Part shown: one piece after another, positions 24,506 through 37,400 of the stretch
Layout of the letters: each line of letters begins with the position of its first letter
How positions within the stretch are numbered: the stretch's first letter is position 1
Assembly (NCBI RefSeq): GCF_018607995.1
Contig: NZ_JABBAL010000023.1
Coordinates: 62,001-126,000, forward strand
Source of the DNA: Planktotalea sp.
GTDB lineage: Bacteria; Pseudomonadota; Alphaproteobacteria; Rhodobacterales; Rhodobacteraceae
Direction: 5' to 3'
Length of the DNA stretch: 64,000 bases
Notes under the pieces: generated by a model
The model's input: only the letters and a program-made list of their open reading frames with translations
Database searches by the model: none
What the model was told of the DNA's origin: nothing
Translations under genes and position numbers: made by a program

Positions 24506-26636
24506 GGTTTGCCCGCAAGAACAGGCGTCGGAATTGAAAACGTGCTTGCTCAAACGCTGTGGCACGCGGCAATTCAATACGCGCCTTCACCCGCATTCTT
24601 GCGAACGGACTTAGATCAAGATCAGGCGCGATCCAAACCAGATAGGCAGCGTCCAGGGCAAGGTCCGGCGCATTGGGAAGCTGCGGAATTGTGCCACCAT
24701 TCGTTGCAAATAAGGCGGGCGGTGCTTGTTGACCAGGCGCAATGATTTGCGTGCGCGTTGCAATTTGGGTCAGGGTATCGCCGTTGGGTAATCGCATATC
24801 AATTTGCGGTATGCCCAAAGGAATTATACCCGCAAACGCAGCAGGGAAGGCTAGCTGAACTTCCAAAGTATCGCGCGCAATGACGTCGCCCAATAGATCA
24901 CCGCGAAACACGAAACTGCCAACAACCGGGGGCACGCCACCGGCCCAAGACAATTGACCATCCGCAGGCGACGTCAGGTTTCGTGCGTCTTCTAAAAGGG
25001 TCACATCATCAAGCGCTTTTTGCGTCAAAACGAGATTGCGTTCCTGTTCCTGACGCTGCGTGACGCTAAGCCCACCACGCCCCAAAGCATCTGTTCGCGC
25101 GTGCATATCAAGCTTTAAAGACGCCGCGCGTGTGGATTGCGTCGGGTTTTCCAATTGCATCAACATATTGCCTGTACGCACGGTTTGCGCGCTGCCCTCC
25201 GCGCCAACCAATTGCGCGATTTCGGTGATATGTCCCGACGTCCCCGCGCGAATCTCTGCGGCGCGCACGACCGTGATTTGCCCCTCGCCCAGTGCCATGA
25301 AAGGAAGCGGAACAAAGGCAAATAGCCCGACAACCGTGACGCAAAGCCCCACCAAGCGTCGCCAATAGCGAAAACTCCGATTTTGTGCGCGTGCCATTTT
25401 GCTCCCTTTTTTTGCGAGTTTGACAAGCGGCCAGACAATGCTCATCACGACGGCCCAAATCGCCAGAAGTATGCCTATTGCATAGAACAAGCGTGACACA
25501 ATCAGGGCAATACCCATAGTTAGGATCAGCCGGTAAATCAGCGACAAGACCCCGTAGATACCTAAAATGGATGCTTCGCCTGGTCCGGGAAACACTTCAC
25601 GGCGCAAACGCAGCACGACGGATAGGAAAACATCCGACATATAGGCCCCTGCCCGCGCCGCAAGGTTTGGCATTTCGAGCCAATCCGCAAGCACAAAATA
25701 GGCGTCGAATTTCAATAAGGGATTGCCATTAAAAAACAGTGTCGAGATTGACCCGATCAACATGAAGTTAAACAAGACCGCGCGTTCAAAACCCGGTTCG
25801 ATTTGCAGCCATAAAATCATCGAAATGGCTGCGATGACAAGCTCTGCCAGAATGCCCGCCGCGCCGACCAACATGCGCGCGCGCTTGTCTGGAAAGGCGC
25901 TAGCCTCTGAGGCTTCAACATAAGGCACGGGAAAGAAGATCAGCAACATGACGCCAAATTCGCGGACTTCTCCGCCAAATCGATGCACCGCATAGCCATG
26001 CGCCAATTCATGCAGGATTTTCATCACTGGATAAGCGAGCGCAAGCGCGATCAATCCCGATTGCGACAGCAACGCGCCGTCGGAGGACTGCGCTAACATT
26101 TCAGCGTTCAACACGGCCAAGGCCAATCCCGTCACCAAAATTCCTACAATTACAAATCCGCCAAAGGCCGTGAAAAGCCACGCAAACAACGGAAACGTTT
26201 TCTGGATAAGCCAGTTGGGATCAAACATTTCAATCTTGATCGACAAAGGACTAGCCGCGCGCATTTCGAGATTTTTGTCACGCTTTTTCTGGCCGCGTTC
26301 GGACAAGCTTTTGGGATCAAGGTCGTGATCCGAAAGCAGTACACCGCTCCCAACAAGCTGCATGATCCAGTCGACAACTTCGTGCTGTGTGGTCGCTGTG
26401 CCGGGACTATCACTGAGTTCGTCGAAGACTGCTTGAATATTGCGCTTGCCGTCAAGCTTGTTCCACATGACTTCAGCGCGTTGCGAGAGGCGTAGATATT
26501 GACCCGTTAGCGTGTCGGAAATGACAACGAAATTCTCACCGCGAAAAGTTTGATAACTAAGCTTCAACGCGCCTCTTTGGCGAAACTTTTGATCCGAGAT
26601 AAGATACCAATCAGGATGCCGTAAACCACCAGACAC
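24498..26636 (-). CDS. PqqD-like domain / M50 site-2-type zinc metalloprotease / HlyD-like adaptor fusion
   Basis: The 712-residue protein has three parts. Residues ~25-110 (YLRLSQRAEVMWNKLDGKRN, ending in GSGVLLSD) resemble a PqqD-type peptide-chaperone domain. Residues ~140-440 are a polytopic membrane metalloprotease with the zinc motif HELAH at 209-213 and the distal ligand segment NPLLKFDAYFVLAD, Asp ~311. This resembles M50/YydH-type intramembrane proteases. From ~440 a final membrane helix (GLCVTVVGLFAFVPLPFMAL) leads into a periplasmic HlyD-like region with EIRAGTSGHITEIA, a short hairpin and ARNLTSPADGQLSW. The start is GTG 26636, only 4 nt after the upstream stop, implying coupling. 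It could anchor the export channel and also cleave or gate the giant substrate or an adaptor (inference). Its end overlaps the SecA-like gene start. Confidence 0.88.
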   Translation of the reverse strand: MSGGLRHPDWYLISDQKFRQRGALKLSYQTFRGENFVVISDTLTGQYLRLSQRAEVMWNKLDGKRNIQAVFDELSDSPGTATTQHEVVDWIMQLVGSGVLLSDHDLDPKSLSERGQKKRDKNLEMRAASPLSIKIEMFDPNWLIQKTFPLFAWLFTAFGGFVIVGILVTGLALAVLNAEMLAQSSDGALLSQSGLIALALAYPVMKILHELAHGYAVHRFGGEVREFGVMLLIFFPVPYVEASEASAFPDKRARMLVGAAGILAELVIAAISMILWLQIEPGFERAVLFNFMLIGSISTLFFNGNPLLKFDAYFVLADWLEMPNLAARAGAYMSDVFLSVVLRLRREVFPGPGEASILGIYGVLSLIYRLILTMGIALIVSRLFYAIGILLAIWAVVMSIVWPLVKLAKKGSKMARAQNRSFRYWRRLVGLCVTVVGLFAFVPLPFMALGEGQITVVRAAEIRAGTSGHITEIAQLVGAEGSAQTVRTGNMLMQLENPTQSTRAASLKLDMHARTDALGRGGLSVTQRQEQERNLVLTQKALDDVTLLEDARNLTSPADGQLSWAGGVPPVVGSFVFRGDLLGDVIARDTLEVQLAFPAAFAGIIPLGIPQIDMRLPNGDTLTQIATRTQIIAPGQQAPPALFATNGGTIPQLPNAPDLALDAAYLVWIAPDLDLSPFARMRVKARIELPRATAFEQARFQFRRLFLRANRV

Positions 26637-26640
26637 GAGA

Positions 26641-28392
26641 CTACTGCCAACGCCAGATCAGCGATTTCGCCCACAAAACCGGCCCGCGTGTATATTCGCG
26701 CAGGTAATTTGACGGCCCAACGTCAACGCGCACAATCCCTCGCATGCCGACAAGAACACCCAGCTCTGGCGGGGCTTCAAAGGCGAACCATGTGGAAAAC
26801 GCATTAGTGCCATCGCGCATTTGCGCTTCGGTGGTAATGCGCTCCAATTGCACAGGGATGGGCTGATCTGGAAAGGCCGCCAAAAGAACAGAGGCCGTCG
26901 CATCGCCTGGGATATCAAGCACCCAAGTTTCATCGATAAAGGCGCGCACAGCAATACTTCCGGGACGCGCAAGTTCGATCAAAGGATCGCCCAAACGCAC
27001 ACGCGCACCAATGCGGCGCCACGCATCACCGCCAACCACTATCTGTTTTGTTTGCGCTGTGATACGCGTTTGATCAAGTTGATGAGAGAGCAAATCGCGC
27101 TGCACGATGGTCTGCTGCATTTGCGCTTCCAACACGCGTACCTGCGCAGTTTCGCGACGTGCGCGTGCAGTTTGCATTTCAGAACTGATTCGGTTCACTT
27201 CCGCCTCTGCGCGCGCAAACTCCAGTTTGAAATCCGTGTCTTCCAGCGCAACCAAAGTATCGCCAATATCTGCGCGATCCCCCAGTTCAAGCGGCGCCTC
27301 TACAAGAAATCCGTCAAATGGCGCAGAAACAATGGAGCGATCACGCGCCTCGATCAACGCTTCAAACGCGGGGCGCGAAGGGGTTGGCACAAACGCCGCA
27401 ATCGCAGTCAGAACGGCGATGGCCAGAAAAATAAGTTTGAGACGCGCCGCACGTTTTCCGAAAATAGCGCGAAACAATCCTGCCGCCCAATTGCTCAGCC
27501 TGCGAAAAATTGACGGACGCGCGCGTCTGAAGATGGAAAGCGCTTCGCCCAAAACCTGCGCAATGATGTCAGCGGCGTCCAGATTGGGCATTTCGCTAAT
27601 CGTATCAGACCAGAAAACCGGCACGACGGCCTGACAATTGTCGCCAAGATAGATCGGCAAAATCATCGCACTTTTCGCATTAAGCGAAGCCATCGCTTCC
27701 GCGACCTGTGGCGGGATAACTTCGCCCTGACGATAAAGCTGAACAGAGCGCCCGTCGATTGCCTGTTCCGCAAGTTTTTCCAAAGCTGCGCGTGATACGC
27801 TTTGACGATCCACCAAACTTCCACCGCTGACACCTGCCAGTTTGGGAACATCCGCACGTACCCAGGTCACTGCCATCACATCCGGTTTCAGCGCCTTTTC
27901 TAACCGCGCGATCCATTGATCCGCAAGGGCAGCGCGCGACCTTGCACGCGCCGCGTCGATCAATAGTTTCGAGCCAATATCAACACTTAACGCGATGCTG
28001 TCGCGTTTGCTTGAATGATCCTTCAGTGCTGCGACCAAAAGCCAACCTGCTTTTGCTTCCAGACTGGCGAGCAGAGTTTCCAACTTATCTGGCGGTAGAT
28101 CAGAGAGTGAAAACAACAGGCACAGATCAACACCTGCGCCGCCGGTGAAATAGCTGGCAAGCCACGTCGCTGGACCTTCTTTAACCGGTTGGACCGAGCC
28201 GCCGCCATCAGCGTCGAAATTCTGAAGCACCGACATGGCGACGTCTGGGTCAATCTCACCCTTGCCCGCAACAGAGACCCATTGATTTTTGCCGCTACGC
28301 ACCAAAGTGCGCGAAGCTAGAACGCCCTCAATACCCGCAAAATGCTGCGCAACGCTCCGCTTGAGAACGGCGTATTCACCTGTTTCGGCCAT
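26641..28392 (-). CDS. HlyD-family membrane-fusion protein with large cytoplasmic N-terminal (GAF-like) region
   Basis: The protein is 583 residues. Residues 1-~315 are predicted cytoplasmic and contain a region (about 130-290) with a GAF-like look, including SAMILPIYLGDNCQAVVPVF. One transmembrane helix follows at ~318-336 (KLIFLAIAVLTAIAAFVPTP). Then comes a periplasmic adaptor: SIVSAPFDGFLVEAPLELGD (lipoyl half), an alpha-hairpin of about 80 residues (FARAEAEVNRISSEMQTARA, onward), and a beta-barrel domain ending at the C-terminus. Ordinary HlyD proteins have only a short cytoplasmic tail, so the 315-residue front is unusual and may recruit the ATPase or sense a signal (inference). ATG 28392 lies 22 nt after the giant gene's stop; the next gene starts 4 nt after its TAG. 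Confidence 0.85.
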   Translation of the reverse strand: MAETGEYAVLKRSVAQHFAGIEGVLASRTLVRSGKNQWVSVAGKGEIDPDVAMSVLQNFDADGGGSVQPVKEGPATWLASYFTGGAGVDLCLLFSLSDLPPDKLETLLASLEAKAGWLLVAALKDHSSKRDSIALSVDIGSKLLIDAARARSRAALADQWIARLEKALKPDVMAVTWVRADVPKLAGVSGGSLVDRQSVSRAALEKLAEQAIDGRSVQLYRQGEVIPPQVAEAMASLNAKSAMILPIYLGDNCQAVVPVFWSDTISEMPNLDAADIIAQVLGEALSIFRRARPSIFRRLSNWAAGLFRAIFGKRAARLKLIFLAIAVLTAIAAFVPTPSRPAFEALIEARDRSIVSAPFDGFLVEAPLELGDRADIGDTLVALEDTDFKLEFARAEAEVNRISSEMQTARARRETAQVRVLEAQMQQTIVQRDLLSHQLDQTRITAQTKQIVVGGDAWRRIGARVRLGDPLIELARPGSIAVRAFIDETWVLDIPGDATASVLLAAFPDQPIPVQLERITTEAQMRDGTNAFSTWFAFEAPPELGVLVGMRGIVRVDVGPSNYLREYTRGPVLWAKSLIWRWQ

Positions 28393-28414
28393 TAATCAGA
28401 ACACCATACCAATA

Positions 28415-31400
28415 TCAGGCATCATACTTTGACAACGCCCATCCAAGGAACTTCCACGCGCCCGATTTTTCTGACACAGCTGCCTGCTCAAGTGCAGCAA
28501 CTTCGACTGCCTCTGGATCACCTTGCTCGTTTTGTTGAAGGTTAAATAGCGTCGTTGCTTCCGGTGCCGGCACTGCGTCTGTTTCTGGCAGGGTTTTGTC
28601 CTCAAGTAAGCTAGGCAATTCATCTGACAACAGATTTGGCGTTGCCAGATATGAGAACCCAGCAAGGCCAGGAATACTGCCCGGATCAGCGTCGATCTGA
28701 ACCTTCGTACCAATTTGAACATTCGCACCAAGAAGCGCACCGTCCGTCACCAAAAATAAATCAGCGCGATCATCAGGGCGTAGGCTAAGTTCGGTCACTT
28801 TTAACCCATTATCGACCACATCCATCGCAGGCAGCGTCTTTGCACGAACCGGCACGCGTGTCTGGTTTTCTAGGCCAAGCATCGTTTGAACCAGAAGGTC
28901 AGTACCACGCGGTGCCATTGAAAGGAAGCTGGTCACAAGGTTCCTACCGCTTGCAAAGTCAACAATCCGCACACGCGCATATTCACCCGCAACGATATCA
29001 TCAGCGAGGTTCAGCTGGAACTTGTCCCCACCGTGACCACCGAACATTACATCTTGTCCGTGACCACCGATTAATGTGTCAGCATCGCCAGAGAAGAAAT
29101 CGATGGTTTCAAAGGTGTGACGTTCACGCCCGAGCTTGTCTGTATCGCGGCTCATCAAGCCACCATCAGCCGCGATCATATCGTTAGAGCGACCGCCATC
29201 CAGAAGATCGGACCCGGCGCCACCAAAGATAAAGTCGCTATCGCTACCACCTGTAATGATGTCATTGCCGCCATCATCCGGTTGCGTTGAGACGACATTG
29301 ATGTATCGCCCTGCCGCATCCGCCGTAATGACGCCCGCATCTCCAAGTGCCGCAGATGCACCAGAGATGTTGGTGATCGTATCTGCCGCGGCTCCGCCGA
29401 TGACCCAATCTTCACCACCATTGGTCAAGATCGTATCCCCTGCCCCGTAGCTTGGTGTTTCAATTGTACCGACCAGTTTGGAGCGAATGCCGTCAACGAA
29501 GGTCAACGTGCCCACATCACCAAGGATTGCATCATCGCCGTCTCCAGTTGTGATGTTGTCTGATCCAAATCCACCAAAGACCGACGCGCCGCCTGCGCCT
29601 GCGCTGATCGTATCATCGCCGCCAAGCGAGGTATCCGCGCTGGTGATGGAACGAATGATGCCCGCACCATCGGTCACAACAGAGCCGAAATCACCCAGCA
29701 ATACGCTATTGCCCGCGCCAGTCGTCACTGTGTCATCGCCGGCACCAGCAAGAACAATCGCGTCGCCATCGGTTTTAGTAATCGCATCTGCCCCGCCAAT
29801 GCCCGTATCTTTTGTCGCAACCGAAACAAGATGGTGCATCGCATTTGCGGTGATCGTTCCAAGATCGCCAATGATCGTCGCTTTGCCGGTGCCATCAGTG
29901 ATCTGATCACTGCCCCCGCCGCCAAGGACCCAATCATCGCCGTCGCCGCTGACAATTGTATCGTCGCCACCAAGGTTTGGCAGCGTAAGCGCTGTGTCTG
30001 CTTTCAAAGGATATGTCGCCGCGAAGATGTCGAGCACACCGTGATCGCCGAAGATGGCATTGTTGCCACCGCTTGCGCGCACTTCATCGCGACCAATGCC
30101 CGCAATGATCCAGTCTTTGCCAAGACCTGTGGTGATATTGTCGTTATCGCCTTCATCAACGCGATCAGACCGGACCTGCACAACGGCGCCTGTGTTGAAC
30201 GCTCGGTTGGTGCCAGCCAATTGCTGGATAACGCCAAAGTCGGAAAGAATTATATTGTCGCCCGTTGCAGTGATCACATCGTTGCCAGCGGCCGCAAGCG
30301 GGTCGCCAGTCTGTGTATCATAATACTCCGCCCCAAGCACTTGCGAGCGCACAATTGTCACCAATTGTGGCTGAAGCGAATTGCGTACAGAGAGATCAAT
30401 GCGAAGACCGTTATCGCCGTAAATATGGTCACGTCCGCCAAGCGCATGGATCGTATCATCGCCAGAACCACCAAGTAAATTATCATCGCCAACCGAGCCC
30501 GTGATCGAGTCATTACCACGTCCACCGTAAATGATGACTCCCTGCTTTGCGCCAGTCGCATCAATAACATCATTGCCGTGTTTGTTTGCCGCGAAGACGC
30601 GCGCATTGCCGTTGGGTGTATTGGTTGAACGGAAATCATAACGCTGACCGTCTTGCGTGGTGTCACCAAGCAAGATCAACGCACGATCTTCGCCGCCCGC
30701 ATCCGCAGTGCCAGCCGCGCCAGTCACACGAAGCGTGTCTGAACCGCCGCCGCCATGCACAACCGTAATTGCGCCAGACGCCGTTGAATGAATGTCGAGT
30801 GTATCATCATTTTGACCAAGCATCAGTTCGACGATTTCAAGACCTTCATAGGTTATGCCGGCATCAAACGTGCTAAATTGCGGCGCCGCAGGTGTGCCAA
30901 CATTTAAAATCAAGGGCGTTGGAGCCATGTCAAAACCGGTGATGCTGGTTTCGGTCAAAACGCCCGATTGCACCGCGGACGAGCCCGCATTGTAGAAGAA
31001 CAAACGGTCCGTCTTGAGGGTTTCGTCCACAGGATTAGCGATGAAAGACAATGCCACATCTGTTTCTGTTGGTAGAGAAACACCTTGGTTAACTGTTCGA
31101 TTCGCACCGGGGCCAGTGCCACCATAAACATAAAGCGGTCCGCGAATTGCCGAAACGACTTGCGGCTGAAGGCCCGGGTTAATCGTTGGCTGACCGGTCT
31201 GCACGATTGCTGCCAATGTCAGCTCAACCACAGCTTTTGTGTTCCAGTTCACCGCATTGAACGTAATCGTCTTATCGTCGGCGTTCCAACGCAGATCTGT
31301 GCTGCTCGCGGTGGTTTGACCATCAGTCAGAACCGACACCGTCACATCATGGGTCGGTGCTTTGGACAGGACCAATTCATAGGTGTCGCTAGCACCTTCG

Positions 31401-34400
31401 CTAACGATTGTGTCACCGTTGGTTTCGGTAACAATCACAGAACCTTTGTCATTATCCACAACCGCGATATCGATCTCAACAGGAATTGCACTAGAGAACT
31501 CGCTGCCCGCTTGGTTGGACGTCACGCTCAACTTTATAGTCTCACGTTCACGGTTCTCGTCCAACGTATCGTCGAAGGCCGTAAGGATAAGCTGCTGCGG
31601 CACATTCCAATTGCTCGCATCAAACGTGAAGCTCGCTTGGTTGTAAGTGAAATCACCATCTTTCGACAACGATGGCGTCACAGTCACAATTTCGCCCGCT
31701 ACTGGTTCACGCGAAAGAACCAGATCAACCGTAACAGCGCTGCCGCCTTCGACAACTTCCAACTGAGTGATATTGCCAGCCACCAGAACATCCGCTTTGT
31801 CGTCGTCCTGAACCGCGATTTCGATATTGCCAACCAGCACATTTTGAACCGCAGCCGCATCAGAAAGCAGTGAATGGCTTAGCACGACTGTGCGCAAACC
31901 CTCGAATGCATCATCGTCTGGTGCCTGAACATAAACACGCTTCCACACGCTGGTCGTTGCACCCGCCGCGAAATCTGCCGCCGTAAAGCTAAGCACCTGC
32001 GCAGAGGCTTGCGCGCCACCGGAGGTCTTCGAGATCAGCAAGCTTTCCGCTTTGCGTGAGCCTTCAGTGCGTGTCTGGCGATCTTGCGTAGAAGAACGCG
32101 CCGCAGACGCTGTAAGATATGCCGCCGTCGTAATGCTTGACGTCAAACGCACTTCGTAGAAGGCTTCTGCGCCCCCTTCGAGAAGCGTCAGACCCGTATC
32201 GCGAATTTCGACCAAACCACGCGATGCGTCCGCAAGGTTCAAGTTGACGCCACTTACGAAAATCTCGTTAAACGCCGGGTCTTCAGACAGAACTGAATGG
32301 TTCACGAAGGACGATGTGCCCTCGACTTCCAAAGACACGATATCGGTTGTTACATCGCCACCAATGTTGATGGTATCGCTGCCCATACCACCAATAATCG
32401 TCGTCGCAATCTTCGGAGATGTGGAAAGAACGTAGAAGGTATCGTCGCCCTCCAAAGCATCAACTTCAGCCAATTCAAGGCCCTCAAAACTAATGTTCAG
32501 ACCCGAACCGTAGATGCCCTGATCCGTCAGCAAGAAGCTGTCGTTTTCTTCTGTGCCCAAGACGATGATCTTATCGACACCTGCGCCACCATCGATCTTC
32601 AAAGGCGCGTTGAGGTTATAAAGAATACTGTCATCACCCGCGCCACCAAACAGCTCGGTATCGCCCGCACCTGCCGTTTTGGTTTTGTCAGATTTCAGAA
32701 CGAACGCTCGCACAACAAACATATCGTTGCCGTCTTCGCCAAAGAGCTTGGTCAGCGCCTTGTTTGAGAAGACGTTAAAGACATCTTCGCCCAGACCGCC
32801 ATACACCAGCATCGGCATAGAGTTACCGACCGACAAGAAACCCTGTGTGGTTTCGTTGGTTTCGATCTCATCCCCCGCCGCAACATTTGGTGCAACACGC
32901 GCAGAGCCGAACAATTGTCCGATCTGGAACGTGTCATTGTGCAGACCACCATCAAGCGTGATCATCGTGGACGTGTCGTCTGAATAGAACGCATCTTCGC
33001 CCGCAAAACCGTTGACGCGCACACGACCATTCATGTCAGAACCGTAATTGATCCGCTCATAACCCTGCGCGAATGTGCCCGGCGCTGTTTCATTCATCAA
33101 AGCGATGAAGGATTTGCGCACAAGAACCACGTCTTTATCGCTCGTCAAGGGGGCTGATTGCGTAGCAGGATCAGCGGACGCCAGGACCCCTGCGCCACGA
33201 CCATTGATCGTGAGGAAGTCCGCGCCATCATCACGCGCGCCTGTGTCTTGGAAGGTCAGCACATAGTTGGCAGCAGATTGATTGCGGTTCACCACATATT
33301 CGTCCGCAGCACCTTGACCATCAATCAAGAAGCTATGCGCGGCGTTGCGCGTGTTCAGCTCATTGATCGTGAAGTTATCTTCATCCGCGCCAAGCATGAC
33401 ATGGACGTTTCCATCAATGCGCTCTGGCGTCAGGGTCACTGTGTCCTTATCGGCACCTGTTATCAGATTGATGTCGCTGGCATTCCAAGACCCGTTCAAG
33501 GTCACGATACCGCCCGCCGCATCCACGGCTTCTGACGTTTGACCAACCAAATCCACGCCAATTGTAAGCGTTTGGTCAGATTGGGTTGTCGTGCCCGCGC
33601 CAAAGACAATTTGGTCACCCGCATATAGCAGCACATTGCCTTGGCTTGTAGTACCACCGGAATTGCCGTCAAAGGTGAGAGCGTCAATCGCTCTAAACGT
33701 GGTGTCGCCACCAAGGGAGCCCCAATCGCCGCCCGTCACAGTGATGTTTTGCGCAGTGACTTCAGATTGACCCGTCACCCGAACCGTCTCGGTAAGTGAA
33801 AGATCACCGATTGAAGTCAGCACAACCGGACCTGTCGCTTCGGCCGCGTAGCCGTTGTAGCGCACGTTCGACATCGTCAGATCGTCTTGCTCGGTCAACC
33901 ATGTGCCCGCAGTGGTCTTAAAGGAAATATTCTCGACCTTCGTGCGCAAGGCTTTTGAGGACAGACCGATGGACGCGGCCAAAAGCTGGGCGTCTCTGGT
34001 GTCGATGTTGGCATTGCTATCGCTGCGCGCATTCAACAATGCGGCTTTAAAATTCGTCGCAATAATGTTCACAGCGCGCAACAGCGTCACCGGAACATTC
34101 GTGTCTGATGACATCCAAATGTCAGAAATCGCGGTGCCCGTCACGCTGCCGGACACGCCAGTGATATTAACGTCAAACGATTGCGTCGATGTACCGATGT
34201 TACCCGCTCGCGAATTAAGCGTCAGCGTGCCCGCATTCAGCGTCGCATCTGCGTCAGTGGTTAACGTGTTTTGCACGTCAAAATTTGCAATGCCACCGAT
34301 TGTCAGATCGCTATCGACCCGGAACAGATCAAAGTCTTGCAAATACGCATTCGTCGCGACTGTACCGGACACACCGCCCGTAACGTCGATTTCAATGTTG

Positions 34401-37400
34401 TTGCCCGCAACACCAAGGCTACCCGTAACATCCAACACCAAAGACGCCGCTTTAATATCAACAAATGGATCCGCATCGTCAGGGGAACGATCGGTGATAG
34501 ATCCTCCCGCACTGAGGGAGAAGGTGCCGAGCACTTCGATCTCGCCAATTTGCAAGCTGCTTGGCGTGGTCAAGGTAAAGCTACCGCCCGTCAGCGCCTT
34601 TTCGACAATCAAAGAGCCGCCTCTTTGCGCAACGTAAGAGTTGCCACCACTTTGCAGCAACAAAACAGAACCCTCAGAAACATTCACACCGAAGTGCTGG
34701 GACGTTGTTCCGATATCACCATCTGCGATCAAGCTGATGTAATCACGCGCCACCGCCGCGGTTGCGTTTGAAGACACATCATGGAGATCGCCGGTTGTGA
34801 CCACGCGAAGGAAGCCACCCGCCTCAGCGCGTACAACATTCAAAGTCGCGCCGTCATGGCCAACACCAGCCAAGCCGTCAGACCTTAGATCAAGCGTGAG
34901 ACCCGCAGTGGCATCGACAGCACGCAGATTTACATCTGCAAATGGCTGGGCGGAGACGCGAAGCACGGACCAAAGGTCAATCATAGTATCGCCTTGTGCC
35001 ACCGTGAGCGATGCACCTGTTGGCACATTTGCGAAGGATTTGGTGTCGCTGTCTTCGATTTCGGACCACTGCAATGCTGGAAGAATGTCCCAGTTCACAG
35101 TGTTAGTCACGATATTTGCCGTCGCGCCGATGCGCTCGAATACGCGGTAGCTATAAACAGGCTCGGATTGCCCAGCGACAGGCCAAACACCCCAAACCAC
35201 AAGAGCTTCGCCCGTTGCGACATTCACTGAAGCACCGGAAGATCGCTCAACGAATTTCGTGTTGATCGCGCTCCAGTTTGCGTCGGCCTTCAAGCTTTCA
35301 GTGTCAGGCTGCGCGGTCATAATCGCGTCGCCGCCTCCTGTGCGCTTGTAAATTTGATAAACGATATCAACGATATCTTGCGTTTGCAGCGCACGACGCA
35401 GGTTTTGCTGCTCTAGAATTGTTTGCTGCTGAGTAGCCGTCAGGCCAGGCTTGGTCGAATCCAACTCAAGCGTGAAATCAAGATCAACAGGCGCAGTCAA
35501 CGTTCCGACTTTACCCTGCTCGCTGCCCGTTCCATTCGCGTAAAGTTTCACAACTGGCGCGATGATATTCGCGTTTTCACCCGCAGGACCCGCGCCGCCC
35601 GCAACGATGGTCAGATCGATCAACGGATACAACTCTTTCGCCACGCCAGAGCTAAGCGCCGCATTCACGTTGCTTTGCTTGGCCATTTGGGCATCAATCG
35701 CATCGATCCGTGCCTGTCCCTCAAGGAACAAGGAAGTGACGTAGCTGCTTTCCATCGCGCGATCTTTGTTTGCTTCGTGAAGCACTTCGAACTTATAGGT
35801 CAGGTCCGCTTCGATCGCCGCCTTTTTGGCCGCGCCATTATACGCCTGAATGCCAGCCGTGCTTGCATCCGTGTCAATATTGGCCAGCAGTGGATCAAAA
35901 TCACTGTCTGCAATCGAAGCCATCAATGCTTTTTGCGCTTCCATCAGCGCCAAAGGACGTTGATCAGCATTGGCCAATGCAGACTGCTCACCAGCACGCA
36001 CCACATCGATGTAGTTCACCAAGGCCGTGTGATCGAAGTTCCACATGACATCATGCAATTTGCCAAAGCTTTCTTCATTAGCAGTTGACAATTCGGGACG
36101 TTCTGTTGGATCGCTGAAAACGTTATGCACCGTTTGGATATACGTGCGAACCGCACTTGTATCCCCCACATCGCGACGGGCAAGCTCTTCATGGATCATA
36201 CCAAACTGTACTTCCATACGTCCGGCAAGATCGTTGCGAACCTGACGTTCCACTTCCGCTATGAAAGTCGACATTGCAGACAATGTGACCGTTTCGTCAG
36301 AGTTGTAAATGACCGCGTAATATTGCTGATAGAGAATTGTATCAGTAAGCGGGCGATCAAAGTTCTGAGCGTGAACCGCTCCGAACCGCGCTGTGGTCTC
36401 TGCTTCGGCTACGTTTTGCGCAGTGCCTGTGGCGACACGTGCTGCAACCTGTTGTTGGAAACCAGCCAGCGTTGTTAGATCCGAATTGCTTGGACCCTTA
36501 TCGTACACACCACTCTCGGCAGTTGGAAGACGAATTAGGTCCCAGTATTCCAACGTCAGATCGTATTCCGCGCGAATTTTATTATCGAGCTGCGCACCCA
36601 CAATTGTGCGCGTGCCGTCATTCAAACCCATCTTCGCTAAATACGCGCTCATGCGGGCATTGGTCAGAGCAGTATCATCTTCGAAGTTGTAGTCATAAAT
36701 CGAACCGGAAATGGTCGAAAGAACCGTTTCGCCTGTGATCGTACCGACAGAAATCGGACCAGCATCAGATGTACGTACGAAATTAGTCTTGATCTCAGTT
36801 GGCTTCACCAGATGTAAATCACCAGAAATTTCAGTAACATAAAGATCAGATTGCGCCGCGCCAGAGAAACCACCATTCACATTATTATGGTTGGTATCAA
36901 TGCGGATCGCTTGGTCCGCGTTACCGACGCTGCCCATACTTGATTGAAGCTCTACGCGATCACCCTTTATCAGTGAGTTGCTATTTTCAAGTGTGATGCC
37001 CTGCGCAGCGCTAATATAGACGTTGCCACCACTCGTGGATACTGCGTTTCTGACAATCACTCTGCCATCATTGTTAGTGCTAGACCCGACCCCAACGCGG
37101 ATGTCGCCAGGCGTTGTGATATCAATCACACGCGCCACAACACCCGAGGTGCCGACGTTGTTGACCAGGTTCAGGTCTACATCACCGCGCAGGTTCATCG
37201 CTTGCAATTCACCGATAACGGTCACCTTCTCGCCGGACGTCACATTGCCTCCGTTAAGACCGTTCACAGCAGAGTTGATAAAGACCCTACCCGTGTTAGA
37301 CGAGCGAATATCCCCAGCCAAATGCAATGCGCCTTTACTCTCAATTGTGATCGTTGGCTCATTTGTATTGCGCAGGAACTTAACCTCGACAGGGTAATCC

